DNA of 64,000 nt from Macrobrachium rosenbergii (GCF_040412425.1 NC_089789.1:37261106-37325105), one strand, 5' to 3'; shown: positions 23,289-36,501, numbered from the stretch's first letter. Notes: generated by a model not told the origin, from the sequence alone. Translations and numbers: made by a program.

Positions 23289-23325
23289 CAAGTAGGGCGC
23301 CATTGCTATGTGCTGACTCCCAAAA

Positions 23326-23450
23326 ATGGCAGCGGCAGCGACTGCACAGATCAGCAGCAACAGAGCCACCTCTGGCACCCAGTGCTGGGCCATCAACTGT
23401 GTTAAATACAGAAACAGGATCACAAAAGAACAGGGGATCACATTTCAGAA
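23326..23450 (+). CDS. Candidate first exon of a THAP-domain zinc-finger gene
   Basis: ATG at 23326 (context AAAAATGG) opens a short Ala/Ser/Thr-rich leader, then QCWAINC and VKYRNRITKEQGITFQ, matching the start of a THAP DNA-binding domain: C-x4-C zinc ligands, a basic stretch, and the TF(H/Q)K turn that normally precedes FP. The exon ends CAGAA before GTAAAA (donor at 23451). The split after the second base of the Lys codon is where exon 1 of vertebrate THAP1 ends, to my knowledge. The remaining half (the C-x2-H ligands) should be in a later exon; I did not find it between here and GID4. It could be a real gene with a long intron, or an orphan left by a THAP-bearing transposon. Confidence 0.5.
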
Positions 23451-26236
23451 GTAAAAGACATATTTTCATTCAGGAAAATCTTTATAACTGTTTTGAAACA
23501 ACCTCAGACAAGTAATATGTGTTAGATTACGGTCACCTTGCAGTCAACTACACGCCTGCTTTATGAGCTAATAAAATAAGGAATGTTGTAATACGATTTT
23601 TATTAAAGCCTATTTGACATTAAATTCATACAGCCTAATAAATTTGCATGTAGGGTTACTGTCAGTCCATCTAACCATGGTCAAGTCTGACAATTTTCCC
23701 TACTACTAGTACTACAATGTACATACTATCATGAGGCCTAGACCTAGGCCTGCTGCAGTTTTAAAAGTGTTAATAAAATGTTATAATGTTATTTACCATG
23801 TTATCAATTAGTTCTCAAACATCCTGGTATGCAGAGGACTCAGCTGTCAGAAGATGCCTGTTCCACTGAATTTGATCTGCCAGAGCACTTAATGGTAGTA
23901 CTCTTTGTGCCATTATCATTTTTACCCTAAAGGATACTTCAAATTCATACTACAATATAGCTTTAAAAGTAAAGTTTACCAACTACTGTAGCCAGTCTAC
24001 CAGGATTGATCATCAAATAACCAAGGGTAACCTACCATAGCCTAACCTTGGCTTAGCAAAGGTGGCCTAACTTGGCGTAACCTTCAGGAATGCTGATTTT
24101 TCTAACTGTCCCTCTCCACAGGATATGAAATACAGCTCAAGTCTTCGCTAGCTATGAAAGTCTAAGTTATTCTTAAAGGCTAGCCCAACTCAGACTGTGC
24201 AATGTAAATAAGTACTGTATGTTGAATACCAGGTCAGTATGACCATGGCATGTTACATAGCTTTATATATGTACCTCCTGGTATTAAAATATTATATCCC
24301 GAAACTACAGAACTCATGTTATTCCTTTGGAGATGACAATTATTTTAGCATACTGTTGTCAAATTTTACTGCCTGTCAGTTTACCCCATGAATAATGAAC
24401 GATAATAATTAGTTTTGCCCGAGTAAAACACTAAATTTATGGTGGAAAGGCACGTAACGTTGGCAAATTGGTCAACTTTATTGATCAAGTGTATAAAAAC
24501 TACAGCAGTTAATATTTTTATTTCTACATATAATACGCGTTGTCCTTGGTGAATGCTGCAAAGACCATTTACCAATCTTTAAAGATTGCTGAGAAAATTG
24601 GCTGCCAAAGCAGCATAATCCTAATGTTGTAACTCGCCATATCTGTAAAACTTTACGGCTAACTGTAGAAAAAATATATCAGCAAAATTAAATATTTTTA
24701 TTTCCGTATACAGTACATATTGTATCTAATAAATGGTGTATAAATCATTTGACAGTCTTGAAGGGCAGTTCAGAAAACACGGTTTAAATAGTACAGGTTT
24801 CACACTAGACTGCACGAGTTGCGTTATTGTTTAGCCTACATAATAATCAACACAGAGCAATGGTGACAGGCAGTGCAGTCAGAAATTGTTTGCTATCATA
24901 AGCTACCTTATCTCTCCCTCTATATCTACGTCGGTAATAATTATTGAAAATTGTTTTACTTACCAAACCACTTTCAAATAACGCCACGGCTTTACTCTGA
25001 AATGGTTTCGTCCTGAAGTAAACACCACTTGACAAATAACCTCAGGTTCTTATTTTTAAGTGACTGAAGATCTTGCAACATGATTACTCGTATCTGCAAC
25101 ATGATTACTCACATCTCAAATCAATATTTTACCTTTGGGTTATATGGCACCCACGCTACAGTCCTTTTTATTTCATTAAAATGTAGCCTAAACGTCAAAC
25201 GGTTGATCACTCTGAGTTGCCAACTACGAGAAACTAATCACCGCCGTATCATGCCACTCCTAACGTACTGTGCACACTGTACTGTAGGCCTACTGTTTGT
25301 CAGTGATAATAAAAAAAAAAAGCTTTATAACTAACGAAATATGCTGCGCATTACCAGAAATCATAATTATTTAATTTTAAAATTAATTAATATTTCACTT
25401 CTTATCTGTTTCGTTCATATCCTTGCTATCACTTATATAAATTTAGTATGTCAGTGTAGCGTAGAAACAATCGTACGGGGAAAATACATAACTGAAATTA
25501 TTCTTGTTAACGAAAACTGAGTAGCTATATGTCAACATGGGCATCAAAATGACAGAAATTTTACATTCAGCACAAGCCGTATTACCTCGAAATGCGAAAC
25601 AAGAACATTTATTTTCTATAGGTCATGGTTGTGGTTGTTTTGTATAGGGCATGCGTATATATACCTCTGGAAGGTTATTTATGAATATTTAACATCTGCT
25701 GATTACTTTTTCACCAGCCATATTGGGGGATGTGGAATTTATATGGGAAACTTTTCTTTTTATCAGGTCATTTTTCCGAGAAACGAATTTTGGGACACGA
25801 ATATTGTACAGTACATAACAATATAGCGGAAAAGAAAATTATTTTGTAAAAAATCAGACGCAAATTTTTCTATTTCCAACGAACTTAAAACAGTCACTAA
25901 TTGGAGGAAAAGGTCATTTTTTGCTTAAATTATTCGATTATAACATATGAACTACCGCTAAATTTTTAGTGAAAGAAGGCAAAGGCTTACATGTATCCTT
26001 GCACAGTTCAGAGAGATTGACGTATAAATGAATGAAAGGTAGTTTGATTAACCTCACCTGTCAATTTGCACGTAATCTGTGAACTCTATCCAATTCATTC
26101 TTTTCCCTTATTTGTCTAGTTTATGTTTTTTTAGTTCTTTGTCAAGTACAAAGGAATTATTTTCTAAACAGTATTGCCCTGAGTTGAGAATCGATTAATG
26201 CTTGTGTATTGTAGTGCTCCATGCGATGAATGACAC
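23451..26236. other. Intergenic or intron of the THAP-like gene
   Basis: Contains a diverged ~170-bp tandem duplication (about 24490-24600 and 24660-24775, sharing AATATTTTTATTTC and GTATA-AT) and TAGGCCTA words near 23738-23755 and 25285. I looked for the second half of a THAP domain here on the plus strand and did not find a good candidate. Confidence 0.4.
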
Positions 26237-26408
<172 letters not shown>

Positions 26409-27755
26409 TATCTGTAGAAGCTGAGAATGATGGCCTTGTGACCGACTTTTGTGCATCCGAGTTACAAGTGAAAATTTGGGTCACTGATTAAGCATTTAAC
26501 CTTGTGGGCCTTATCTGTCGAGTGTTGCATCTAACAAGTGCATTAAATAAAAAAAAAAAATCCTTTTCCCCCTTCTACGTACTTGACTGAAGTGCCAGCT
26601 ATGACGAAATCCGAGTTGTAGGCCAAGTGGTTGTGCGTGTGAATATCACCTAATAGGCTACGCTTGTTCAGATCCTTAAAGCCGTGTCTTATGTTATCAA
26701 TACTACGGTGCAGACTTTAATAATAATACCAAATTTTACGCAAAGCTGGCCCCCCCCCAAAAAAAAAAACAAATAGAATGTAAAGAATAAAAAAATATTG
26801 AAGAAAATTTAGTGACGTATTAATAACATCATTCGAAATTGGTGCCGAGGCTTCCCACTTTTAATTATGACAATCACTGCACCATGAGAACAACGCAGTT
26901 TGACAATTATTTAAATTATATACTGTAATGCTTGTGTCAGGCGCATAATGAAGCTCATTTCGCTTCGCGCATTTTCGAAAGGAGGAAGAGGGGAGGGGAA
27001 TAAAGGAGGAAGAGGAAAAGAAGTAAAGAAGGAACAGGAAACGGGTTAGAGGAGGAAGAGGAAGACGTTCCTGAAGTTCGTCTGCTACCTTCGGTAAACT
27101 TTGTCTTCACGTTCCGTCCTTGAGCTAAATATGTGACTTCAGTAATGTTGTTATGTCGCAGTTAAATCATGATGGTTAACCTATATTTCAAGAAAGCAGA
27201 CTTTCAATAAGTGAAATGAATGATCAACCCTGCCCTTTTTTTATTTCCACGTAATTACGCAAAATCCTCATGTAACTTAATATGTGCCTTCCGCGATTAG
27301 TGCCAGTCGACGTTTCTCATTTTTGCTTTTTGTTCCTTCAAACAAAATATGACTGTAATTAACAAAGAATTATATAATCAATTTGCGTTTCAGAAAAAGT
27401 ATGAGAAATTTACGACTATATGCATATGAAATATGCATAGAATACGTGTTTTCCTAATATTTTGACGACCTTCAGTAATGACTCATCTTGACAACCTCTC
27501 TCAGTGCCTCAATAGGGCCACCGCCACTGGTTCCAATAATATTTAGGTAGAACAATTCGTTCACTTGAAGTGCGTGTAAATACAAAATAAGCTAATCATA
27601 ATAATCAATAAACAATATGACAAGATATCGATTCCTATGATAATGTTTTTACATTATTTGAGAATAAAAAGTAGTAGTTTTTAAAAGAGTTTAGAGCGAG
27701 GTAGCGATAACAAGTTCAGTCTTGTTTATGTTTGCCATATTAAAGGTACTCCAAG
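26409..27755. other. GID4 upstream region
   Basis: Holds an A-run near 26756, a purine block AGGAGGAAGAGG at about 26980-27065 and AT-rich sequence. No TATA or clear CCAAT box is positioned within 150 bases of the GID4 ATG. No other gene seen. Confidence 0.4.
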
Positions 27756-27911
27756 ATGCCCGTTAAAACAGAAATGGCCTCGTTAGATCCACCTCCTCCT
27801 GCCAATTCGGGGCAGCCGGGAGTGAATCGAAGTCTACTATATAACGGTTCCCGGTTCCAGGGCCACCAGAAATCCAAAGGACAGTCGTACGATGTGGAAG
27901 TGGTGTTACAG
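27756..27911 (+). CDS. GID4: GID4 coding exon 1
   Basis: Encodes residues 1-52, starting MPVKTE, with a short proline run, then the conserved GHQKSKG and YDVEVVLQ segments. It ends on a complete codon (CAG, Gln52), followed by donor GTGGGG at 27912. The open frame continues into the intron, but homology stops at Gln52. Confidence 0.95.
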
Positions 27912-30900
27912 GTGGGGTGGTCATTCATTCGGTTTCCCTCCCTCCGTTTCTGGAGGGTTCACCTTATTTCGCCCCGCGTATTTTAACTTCTTTTGGCTGG
28001 GAGTGACAGCTGCGTCTTTGATCCGTGTCAGTGGGTGTTTTTGGATCCGTTGCATCGAAAGGCAGGAATTAGAGAGGATAGAAAGCAAAGGAAAGGGGAG
28101 ACTTTCTCGCCTCCTGTTTACCGTTGCGTAGTGAAAGTGAAAGTTTACGTAAAATTGCTACGGTGGACCGTCTTGTCTACCGGTGTGTCTGTTTAAGGAC
28201 TCGAATGACGCTAAGATATGCAAATTACCCGGAGTGTTAAGTTTTTGACCCCAACTTAATGTATAGTAGCCTGGCTTCCGTGTGGTGCTTTACGTTAGGT
28301 TAGGTCTCCTGACTTGAGCTGGGTTTAGGGTGGGCTAGCCCGGCTATAGTGCGACAAATTTTGGAAGAGAGACTGAATGCTTTCTTGCCACATCTTCCTA
28401 TTCCTTAAAGTCCTACTGTTATAAACAAAATCCCTTTTTCTCTGAGAATACTCAAATCAGTTCTAAAAATTGCCCTGTAAATTAAGTTTAATCTCCTGGC
28501 TTCACATTTAATGCTGTTTATATGTGTTACTGTGCTCATTTACTGGAGTTTTCTTATAATGAATGTTTTTTCTTATATTTAGCTATATAATTTCATGGAA
28601 GATTCGAAATATGTGAAATGACTAAGAAAAATGTGAAAACTACCACTTACGATATTTCTTTCTCAAAAATTGCCATATTTCAATCAGATGTGCCTTTAAT
28701 CTCAAAACTATTTTCATTTTCTAATGAAACCTCGGGAAACTTCGTATTTATGGCATGAATTTGCATTACTGTATTAATTTTCCCTCATTATTTTTAAACA
28801 TTTAATCTCGTTTATGTATTACTGTGCTCTTTTACTGGAGTATGTTTATAATGAATGTTTTTTTTTTCCTTTTATTTAGCTATGTAATTCCATGCAAGAT
28901 TCAAAATATGTGAAACGACTAAGAAGAATGTGAAAACGACCATTTACAATATTTTATTTCTTTTAAAAAATTACCATATTTCAATCGGATGTGCCATTAA
29001 TCTCAAAACTATTTAATTTTCCTAAGAAACTTATTTACGGCATGTATTTGCATTATCGTATTAATTTTCCCTTTCCAGTTATTATTAAACAGTTTTTTCA
29101 AAACTATGAAGTGGTGCTTTGTTTTACGTACATCATATGTTTTCCATATCTACAAAGAGCTCTTCAAAACTAGGGATTTTCTTTCCAATGCAGAAATTTA
29201 GGAATATTTTATAAAGAACATTTATTGTGTCAAAGGTGGGTGAAGCGCCAGCGCTGTTAGAATGTTATTGTGAAAGAATAATCCTGTTTCCATTAGGGTT
29301 AAGCAGCTTAACCGTCCCATAAATGACCTGTCATAAGGCAATATGAAAATTGACAGCACTCGTCAAAACACACATCATGCTACTGGGTATATTCAAATTT
29401 AGATAAAAAATAATGATGATACGAAATGAATTCTGGTTAGAGTATATATGCCCAACGTACCCATTTCTTTATTTATATTGTAGTAAAGATAATGTCTGAT
29501 ACAGGGTAATTGAATGTATGGCATCCGTGCACTGACTCAAATCAACGGCCAGTCTCCTCTTAAGTTTGTTGCGCTATAGCCTTCCTTAGCCTGTGGTGTT
29601 CATGGCCAGATATACCAGGATCGTTCTATCATAAATGAATGATAGAGTGTATTAATGTACTGTATATAGCCTACATTAGTTTCATGAGGAAAGTAGCCTA
29701 GCCAGAACATTTCAACAGAGTTGCCATATGTCTTGTTGTAGAGGATATGATAGGCTAAGTTAGGCCAAGTTTTAATTAACGTCTTTAGGTCGAGGCTAGC
29801 CTATTTTTAACAGTTATTGGTACTATTTTCCTGTGAAGTGTTATTTGAAATTGGAGTTTTGATGCTGTGATCGTAACTCTCTTTGACATCATTTATGAAA
29901 TTTATAATCACATCTATAGCAAATTTGGTTTCCAATACATTGACTAGTGGGGCTGGTACTGAACATGACGCTCATGAGAGTAGTGCTGGTACTATAGAAA
30001 ACTTTACAGTGAAAGAAACGAATATCAGAAGCATCCAGAGAACACATTAAAAAATAGGAGAATGATATTTTCAAGTTATATGGTAATTCTACAGAAAAGC
30101 TCTGCGGGGCACTGTTTTTGGCCTAGTACCAAACCCTCAGAGACGAACGGGAAACTTAATCAAAAGGCGATAAATTTCTCAAATGATCTCATCTTTCTGC
30201 ATTATGTACACTCCTTTTTTATATTGTCCGATCAGAAAAATATATTAATAAACAATACCTCCTTGCAGACCTCGTCAGTAGAATAATCATGAAATGTGAC
30301 TTTCCTGCTTTAGATATTTCTGTATTATTGTTATTATTCAATTACATAATTTTATTTTGACATTGTAATTTTTAATCTAATAGCATTTACAATAAGTACT
30401 AAAAATTAACAGATTTTGAAATGGATGAAATGAAGAACAAAATATATGATATATATAATACAGTTATTCAAGGGAGTCAGGAAATGCTAATAATTGCATT
30501 TGTTGGGATTAGCTGAGCTGATCTAGAGGATATTACATAAAATAATGTAATACATGGTGAATTAAACTGAATGACATGGGATCACATCCAAGGAGGCAGA
30601 TGACCCACACATCCAAAACTGGGTAGAAGTCATCCAGTTCATTGGAAACCTTTGGAAAAAAATCACACTAATAGAGAACATTGTTTTGTCTCTACTAATA
30701 AAAATAAATATATAAATTACTTTTTATATTGGTTTTTAGCTATTCAAGTCTGTCAATGTTATATAGACTGTCTGATAACCATAATTTAGAAAATACTGTT
30801 CAGATATGTAACTCAGATACATATAAACGAGAAATTAATTTCATGGCAGATACATGAACCACATATTTTTCAGAATGCTTATTTTGAGACAGTCATTTTC

Positions 30901-33900
30901 AACCATTAGGCATAGCCTGTTGTTTGTGAAAACAACTTGTTTTTATGTTCACTTATTATCCTTATGCTTAACACATAAGGGGAGGGGGGAAACTAGGGTT
31001 TTCCTGTTTGGGAAGTAAAAAATGAATGCATTGCACTAGTGTAATTGGAATGAATTACTCTAACAGAAATGTGTTTTGAATGGCTGTCCCATCCCAGGCA
31101 GCTGGCCATATGGCATAAATACCATTTGTTCATTCATTCATTCGTTCATTTATTCATTCTAACCTGAATGGTAAAATATGCAAAAACAACACCTCTTAGT
31201 CAGGTAAAAGATATGTGGCTCATATGTGTAATCCATAAGTGACAAAGAGAATACAAAACTGGTAGGTAGCCTAGGCTACAGGATACTGTACATCCTAGCT
31301 TAACCTAGCATAGGGCACAAAGCCCTACTAGGTCCCCCAAATATTTGAAAAAAAAAAAAAAAAGTAAAATGTGGTTAGACAGTATTATTATTAGATAGTT
31401 TAACTAGACTGCCAAGTCAGAACACTTGACTATAGGCTGTCTTGAAGAGTTTGTCCTTGAAAGTGAAATTTAAATTTTATTTGTTAGCTGATAGTCAGTA
31501 TTCATATAGGAAGCAGTTAGGTACCTGCAATGCTCTTTTAGACTTGACTTGCCATTTGCAAGGGAACCTTGATAAGGGTTTTGAGTGCAGAGTAATTCAA
31601 ATAGATTTTAGTGTTGTTTTTGATTTAGTAAATCACAAGGCACTTTGGCTATTTATAAACTTCAGAATCTTGGGTGGGTGGATATGTCTTAAGATTCAAG
31701 ATTTCCTTACTGGGCAGCAGCAAGTTGCGGTGGACAGGATCTTTATTGAACCAAGACCTCTTTTGTTTGGAGTTCCACAGGGTAGTGTTCTTGGTCCACC
31801 ATTGTTTTTAGTGTATGCAGGTGATGGTTTTTGGCTTGCAAAATAAGATTGTTCAGTATGCTGATGATTCAGCACTTATGGGTGTAATCAAGTCTCCACT
31901 TATGAGAAATGAAGCTGCCCTCAGCCTCAATCAAGACATGGACTAGATCAGGGAATGGTGTACTCGGTATGAGGCTGAACTCTAGTGAAACAAAATTGCC
32001 ATTGATTAGCAGATTTCTTACAGATTTCGCACCCCATCCTCCCCTTCAGGTGGCTGGAACTTTGCTGAATGAGGCTGAACCTTTAACTACTCAAGGTTTA
32101 ACTTTTGACAGATAAAACTTTTGAGAAGCATCTAATGAAAGTTTTAGCAAATACTACATGAATGTTAGGTATTGTTTGTAAGGCCTCATATATTTATAAC
32201 AGTGTTAAAATCAGTGCAACCTGTTGTAGGTCATTTGTGCTTCCTTTACTAGAATACTGTTCTCTGGTGTGGATGTTTGCTTCTGCCAGAGATTTATCTC
32301 TTTTAGATAGAGTTGTCTGTGGTGATAGGTTTCTGTTTCGTAACAGTAGCAGTTATGATGATGTGGACCATCAACGGATGGTCTCGTTTGTTACTTTTTC
32401 ATAAGTTGTTTTTCAACGGAGATCTTTCACATTCACAATTGATCCCCGATCCCCTTTATGTGCCGAGGGCAACCATAATCACTCAACAGCAGCACCAATA
32501 TGCAGTAAATGTGTCTTACTGTGGAACAGCCTCCCAGAGGATGTCGTGCAGTTGGAACTTCAGAAGTTGATGCGAAGATGCAGTGCATTCCTACCCTAAT
32601 ACTATTCTCCTTGCATTTTAATACATTTTTATCTATTTATTAATTTATTTTTTATTTTTTCTTTTTTAATAAGTGGAATCTCTTCTTTATATATTTCCCT
32701 TTACTTTCTCTTACTTCTTCCTAATGAACACCATATTCTTTGGAAGCTTAAATTTCAAGTCAATGGCCCCTGTGGGCTTGTTCCATATGAGTAGGTTTCA
32801 TCTTCAGAATTATATAATAATAATAGTACTTGACAAATTGTTGTTCTTCATAAGTTTGGTAATTGAATGAGACAAAAATGATAAAGCTTCTGACAACAAT
32901 TTCTATTTTTATTTATTTCCAAAGCTTTACGTATGTTGTTGGTTGAAGAACAGGCATTCACGTCAAATGTGTTGTACTGTTAGTGTTGACCCACATTCTT
33001 TGCACACAAAAATTAAGTTGTGTCAACTCATTAGTAGAATTCAGATGAAGAGTTTTGAATTTTACTGATGTAAAACCTTGTATTTATTATATATTCATTG
33101 CTCATGGCATCCCCTTCTTACAGCATGTTGACGAAGCCAATTCCTACCTCTGTGGCTACCTGAAGATAAAAGGTTTGACGGAAGAGTATCCGACGCTAAC
33201 AACGTTCTTCGATGGGGAGATAATTAGTGAAAAGTTTCCTTTTCTGACGCGAAAGTGGGATGCAGATGAAGAGGTTGACAAAAAACATTGGGTAAGTTGA
33301 GTACTGTAATTGTATTTTTGTTACTAGGTAAGGAAATATGTGTGCAGCATGTAAATTTTAGGATATGGAGCATTATGTTAAGAATATAAAACAGTTTCAT
33401 TGTGAGTGCAGGTATTAATTTTATGATTACTTATAAATCATCCCTTATCACAGTGGCTTTTAGTGGCCACTTATATAAAATCCGGGTCTTAAGTTAATGC
33501 ATATCATATCAGTAATTAATTTAGGTATCACAAAGACTTTGAAGTAGTAGAGCTTAGTAGACCAATTTTTGTATGCATCAACCTTGGCCATAACTTTTGG
33601 ACTATAAAGTTAAGAGCTAAGAGCCTGTAATTGGCATGCATGCTTCATTCCTGAAGCTCTCTCAGATCCTGCCAAGGTCAGTGACTTTGACCTTGATCTT
33701 CCAGCTAAAAATAGCTGCCATTGATTGGAGTTTATAGACTTTTCACAGACATCTTGTTGGGAGAAAATTGTTGGCTCTACAAAGGCATCTTCGCAAAGGC
33801 ATCTAGGGAGAAAATTATTGATTTTGCTAAGGCATCTAGGGAGAAAATTTTTGGTTTTGTAAAGCCATCTCATTGGGAGAAAACTTCTTTTTATAAATTC

Positions 33901-36501
33901 ATATCATTGGGAGAAAATTGTTGGTTTTATAAAGTCTTCTCATCGGGAGAAAGTTGTTGCTTCATTTGCCTGTGCAAGAACCATTATAATGTTTTCAACA
34001 TTTCATCAACCATTATTCTCTGAGAGAGGAACTAGTCAGGAGTCAGCATGGAATGTGAATAGCTTTGACAGTACTGTATTCTCAGAATACATAATTTCTG
34101 TTGATAGAAGACATTACTCTTCTTTCCTTCAGGGTTTGATTTTGATAATTTTGTAGTTAGGTTGTAGGTCACATGTCAGAATGAAGGCAAAAATCTTAAA
34201 CATTTTTGATAGTCTCAGAAATTATTATAGAAGTCCCACTTTGAAGATATTGTTATCATTTTTTTTTTTTTTATTCTACTGTTTTTCTCTGGTTTTACTG
34301 CAACTTGGTAGGTAGGTACCACGGTGGCTGGTGATTATTTTTCACCTAATATATTTTAGCCTGATATATTTTGAAAATCACAAGTCAGTTTAAAGGCAAT
34401 GAAACCTTGTAGGTTGCTGTAGGTTACTGGTAATTTTCCTGCATTACTTTTTACCTTCATTTTTCAAGTTTTTCTGCCCGTTGATGTGTCGAAATTTTAG
34501 TTTTGGATTATTTCTAGATAAGTTCATATAGTTTGTCGAAGGTCCTTAGAATCCTTGTCAGGGTACGTAGTGAGTCCTGAGGATGGCGTAGCAGCTTTTG
34601 GATGATGGGGTATTTTGCCCCCAGTAATTTTTTAATAACCTTTGGCCATTGTCTGCTCCCAAATCTTATCCTTATTATAATTTTGATAGAAATTATTGAT
34701 GTATTTGAGAATAAAGGTATTTAGTAAGTCATATGTTGCAATGATAACATTTTATTGTAGGTAATCTGCAGCGAAAAATGTCAAAATATATTGCAGTATA
34801 TGTTTGGCAGAAAATAAATACAATTAAAATCTAGCTGTTACTGTTATTAAATGTCAAACCAGGTCACGAAGTCAAAATTCTCAACTTGTTGAGATGACGA
34901 TTATCATGTATGCTGTTACAAGTTAGTAATATAAAGCTGTATGCATTCTGTTCACTTCAGACATAAACAATGATGTGATTATTTTTCTTTTCCAGGGTAA
35001 ATTTCCACCATTCTATCAATATACCAAAACTTTCAACTCCGACACATTCGACTACAGTGTGCTGCGAGACTCGGAGCATGTTTTTATGAGGTGGAAGGAG
35101 CACTTTCTTGTTCCTGATCACACTGTCAAAGATATAAATGGAGCGTCATTTGCTGGGTTTTATTACATTTGTTTCCAGAAAAGCAATGCCACCATTGATG
35201 GTTATTATTATCATAGAACTTCTGAATGGTAAGTTTTATGGTCTCTGCATTTTGTCATCTCCATACCTACATTTTGATGTAAATTGCACTGTTCGTATAA
35301 CAAACCAACCTCACTCCATAATGTTCCGTTTGGTAGTTTGTAAAGTTGTGTGTGGCCATACTTTATCTTGATATTGTCAAGACACCACATTCTTAGTTTT
35401 GTTTTTAGAGTGAATTATGAATCCAGTTTGAGGAATTGAACCTATAAATAGTAAAATTATAATTTTTGTATACTGTAGTTGTCCCTGAAGAAATTTTAGG
35501 GCTTAGGTTGCCAGGTCCCACAAGTAAGAAAAAATATGTGGATAATAACTGGGCCCCAGGAATAGGGTACTAAACCACCCCAGTAGGATAACTGTTAGAA
35601 AGCTGTTAGTAACTAGTTTGTGTAAGGTACCAATACACACAAGTAATATTTTCTTCATAAGAAGTGAGGATAAAACAGCAATTAACAAATCCTACAGTCC
35701 CACTGACGTACAAAAACATATTCATGTCAGTGGTATTGTTTTAAGCAACAACTCCTAGGATTATATTTCTTATCAGCTTGTTTTTATTATTGTTTGCTGC
35801 ACTATATTATGAATAGACATTAAGGTTCAGATAGTTATGAAATGTAACAAAATAAATATGCAGCGTCAAAGGAAAGTACATTATGTAATTTATTATAGTG
35901 AATAATAACGCACTTATATTACAGTACATAACACATTATGTTTTATACTCTCAGGACTTGCTGTTGCATGTTTCTTTTGTTTTCATTTTTATCAGCTGCT
36001 CATATCATTATCAGTAATACATGTATACATCTCAGCTTTTTAAAATCTTCACTTACAATGGTGGTGTTTGTATTTTACTGGTAAAGTAGTCAGATGGACA
36101 CTGTATATATAGATGTGTTTATGACAGACTAAGCTTTTTTTCTTTGTTTCTTGACATTTGCAGCTTACACAAGTCATCTGCATTTTAGGCAGATGACAGT
36201 ATGACTGTAAAAATATTTGATTTAGTTTTTGATAAAAAACCTGCAAACATACAAAACCACAGATTTGAGAAGTCATCTGTAGTGGGATTAGTTTTTACCT
36301 TTGAACTGTATTTTTTGTCTCAGTGAGACAGACAAATACAGGCAGATATTATATTTATACATCATTTGAATTGTCAACTTCATTTGCAATAACTTTTGGT
36401 ATACACTATTAACATAATGCTTCTTTATATTTTCCAGGTACCAGTCTCTTAATTTGACGCACGTTCCAGAACACAGTGTCCAGATTTATGAATTCAGATA
36501 A
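27756..36501 (+). CDS. GID4: GID4, substrate receptor of the CTLH/GID E3 ubiquitin ligase (complete, 4 coding exons)
   Basis: Coding join 27756-27911, 33124-33291, 34996-35228, 36438-36501 gives 206 residues. GID4 is the receptor that recruits Pro/N-degron substrates to the CTLH E3 complex for ubiquitination (family knowledge). The protein matches human GID4 from its internal MPVRTE segment to the C-terminal EFR with almost no gaps; the long low-complexity N-terminal extension of the human protein is absent. Residues corresponding to degron-pocket positions human Q132, E237 and Y258 are present as Q38, E143 and Y164 (constant offset of 94). All three introns are GT-AG and phases agree. The ATG at 27756 was chosen because homology begins exactly there. 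The upstream sequence has no obvious TATA box. This is an intact gene, and the identification is very secure. Confidence 0.96.
28514..29075 (+). repeat. Tandem duplication, two ~280-300 bp copies, in GID4 intron 1
   Basis: Copy 1 (about 28514-28795) and copy 2 (about 28813-29075) share the same order of landmarks: TTACTGTGCTC-TTTACTGGAG, ATGAATGTTTTTT, TTTAGCTAT, ATGTGAAA-GACTAAGAA, CCATATTTCAATC-GATGTGCC, AATCTCAAAACTATTT and GTATTAATTTTCC. They differ by scattered substitutions and small indels, so the duplication is not recent. Confidence 0.85.
31470..32600 (+). pseudogene. Decayed non-LTR retrotransposon (LINE) reverse transcriptase fragment
   Basis: A 5'-truncated, frameshifted reverse transcriptase remnant within GID4 intron 1. 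The first open segment (about 31470-31815) has the RT palm signature VIQIDFS and [15 protein letters not shown] one-base shift then moves the frame, and the catalytic YADD motif lies at 31857-31868, followed by an in-frame stop after NQDMD. Later segments carry RT thumb and C-terminal features typical of LINE proteins ([12 protein letters not shown] near 32240; [14 protein letters not shown] near 32520). At least two frameshifts and several stops show it is dead. It could belong to a Jockey- or CR1-type clade; I cannot decide between them. It shares the strand of GID4. Confidence 0.85.
33124..33291 (+). CDS. GID4: GID4 coding exon 2
   Basis: Encodes residues 53-108, including [19 protein letters not shown] and the LTRKWDADE segment of the GID4 beta-barrel. 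The acceptor is CAG at 33121-33123; the donor is GTAAGT at 33292. Both borders fall between codons (phase 0). Confidence 0.96.
33744..33968 (+). repeat. Minisatellite (~33-36 bp unit) in GID4 intron 2
   Basis: About six diverged units built on GGGAGAAAATT-TTGGTTTT-TAAAG-CATCT. The 100-codon open frame across it (33721-34023) is a by-product of the repeat. The rest of intron 2 (33292-34995) shows no recognised feature apart from a T-run near 34260. Confidence 0.75.
34996..35228 (+). CDS. GID4: GID4 coding exon 3
   Basis: Encodes residues 109-185 and the first two bases of Trp186. It contains [13 protein letters not shown] and [14 protein letters not shown], the most conserved part of the family, including the degron-contacting Glu143 and Tyr164. 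The acceptor is TTCCAG; the donor is GTAAGT at 35229, which splits the Trp codon. Confidence 0.96.
36438..36501 (+). CDS. GID4: GID4 coding exon 4 with stop
   Basis: Completes Trp186 and encodes the C-terminal strand ([12 protein letters not shown] ... YEFR), then TAA at 36499-36501. The acceptor TTTTCCAG precedes it. The end point matches the human protein exactly. Confidence 0.95.

Larger units (their letters stand above)
27912..33123 (+). other. GID4 intron 1 (5.2 kb)
   Basis: GT-AG intron. It contains a diverged tandem duplication (28514-29075), a decayed LINE (about 31470-32600), a short ATTC-type microsatellite near 31126-31160 and an A-run near 31349. No other coding exon was recognised in it. 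Confidence 0.85.

Noticed and set aside
25629..25826. Frame containing FPRNEFW as a possible second THAP exon
   Set aside because: The acceptor phase does not fit the donor at 23450, and neither the C-x2-H ligands nor other THAP residues follow.
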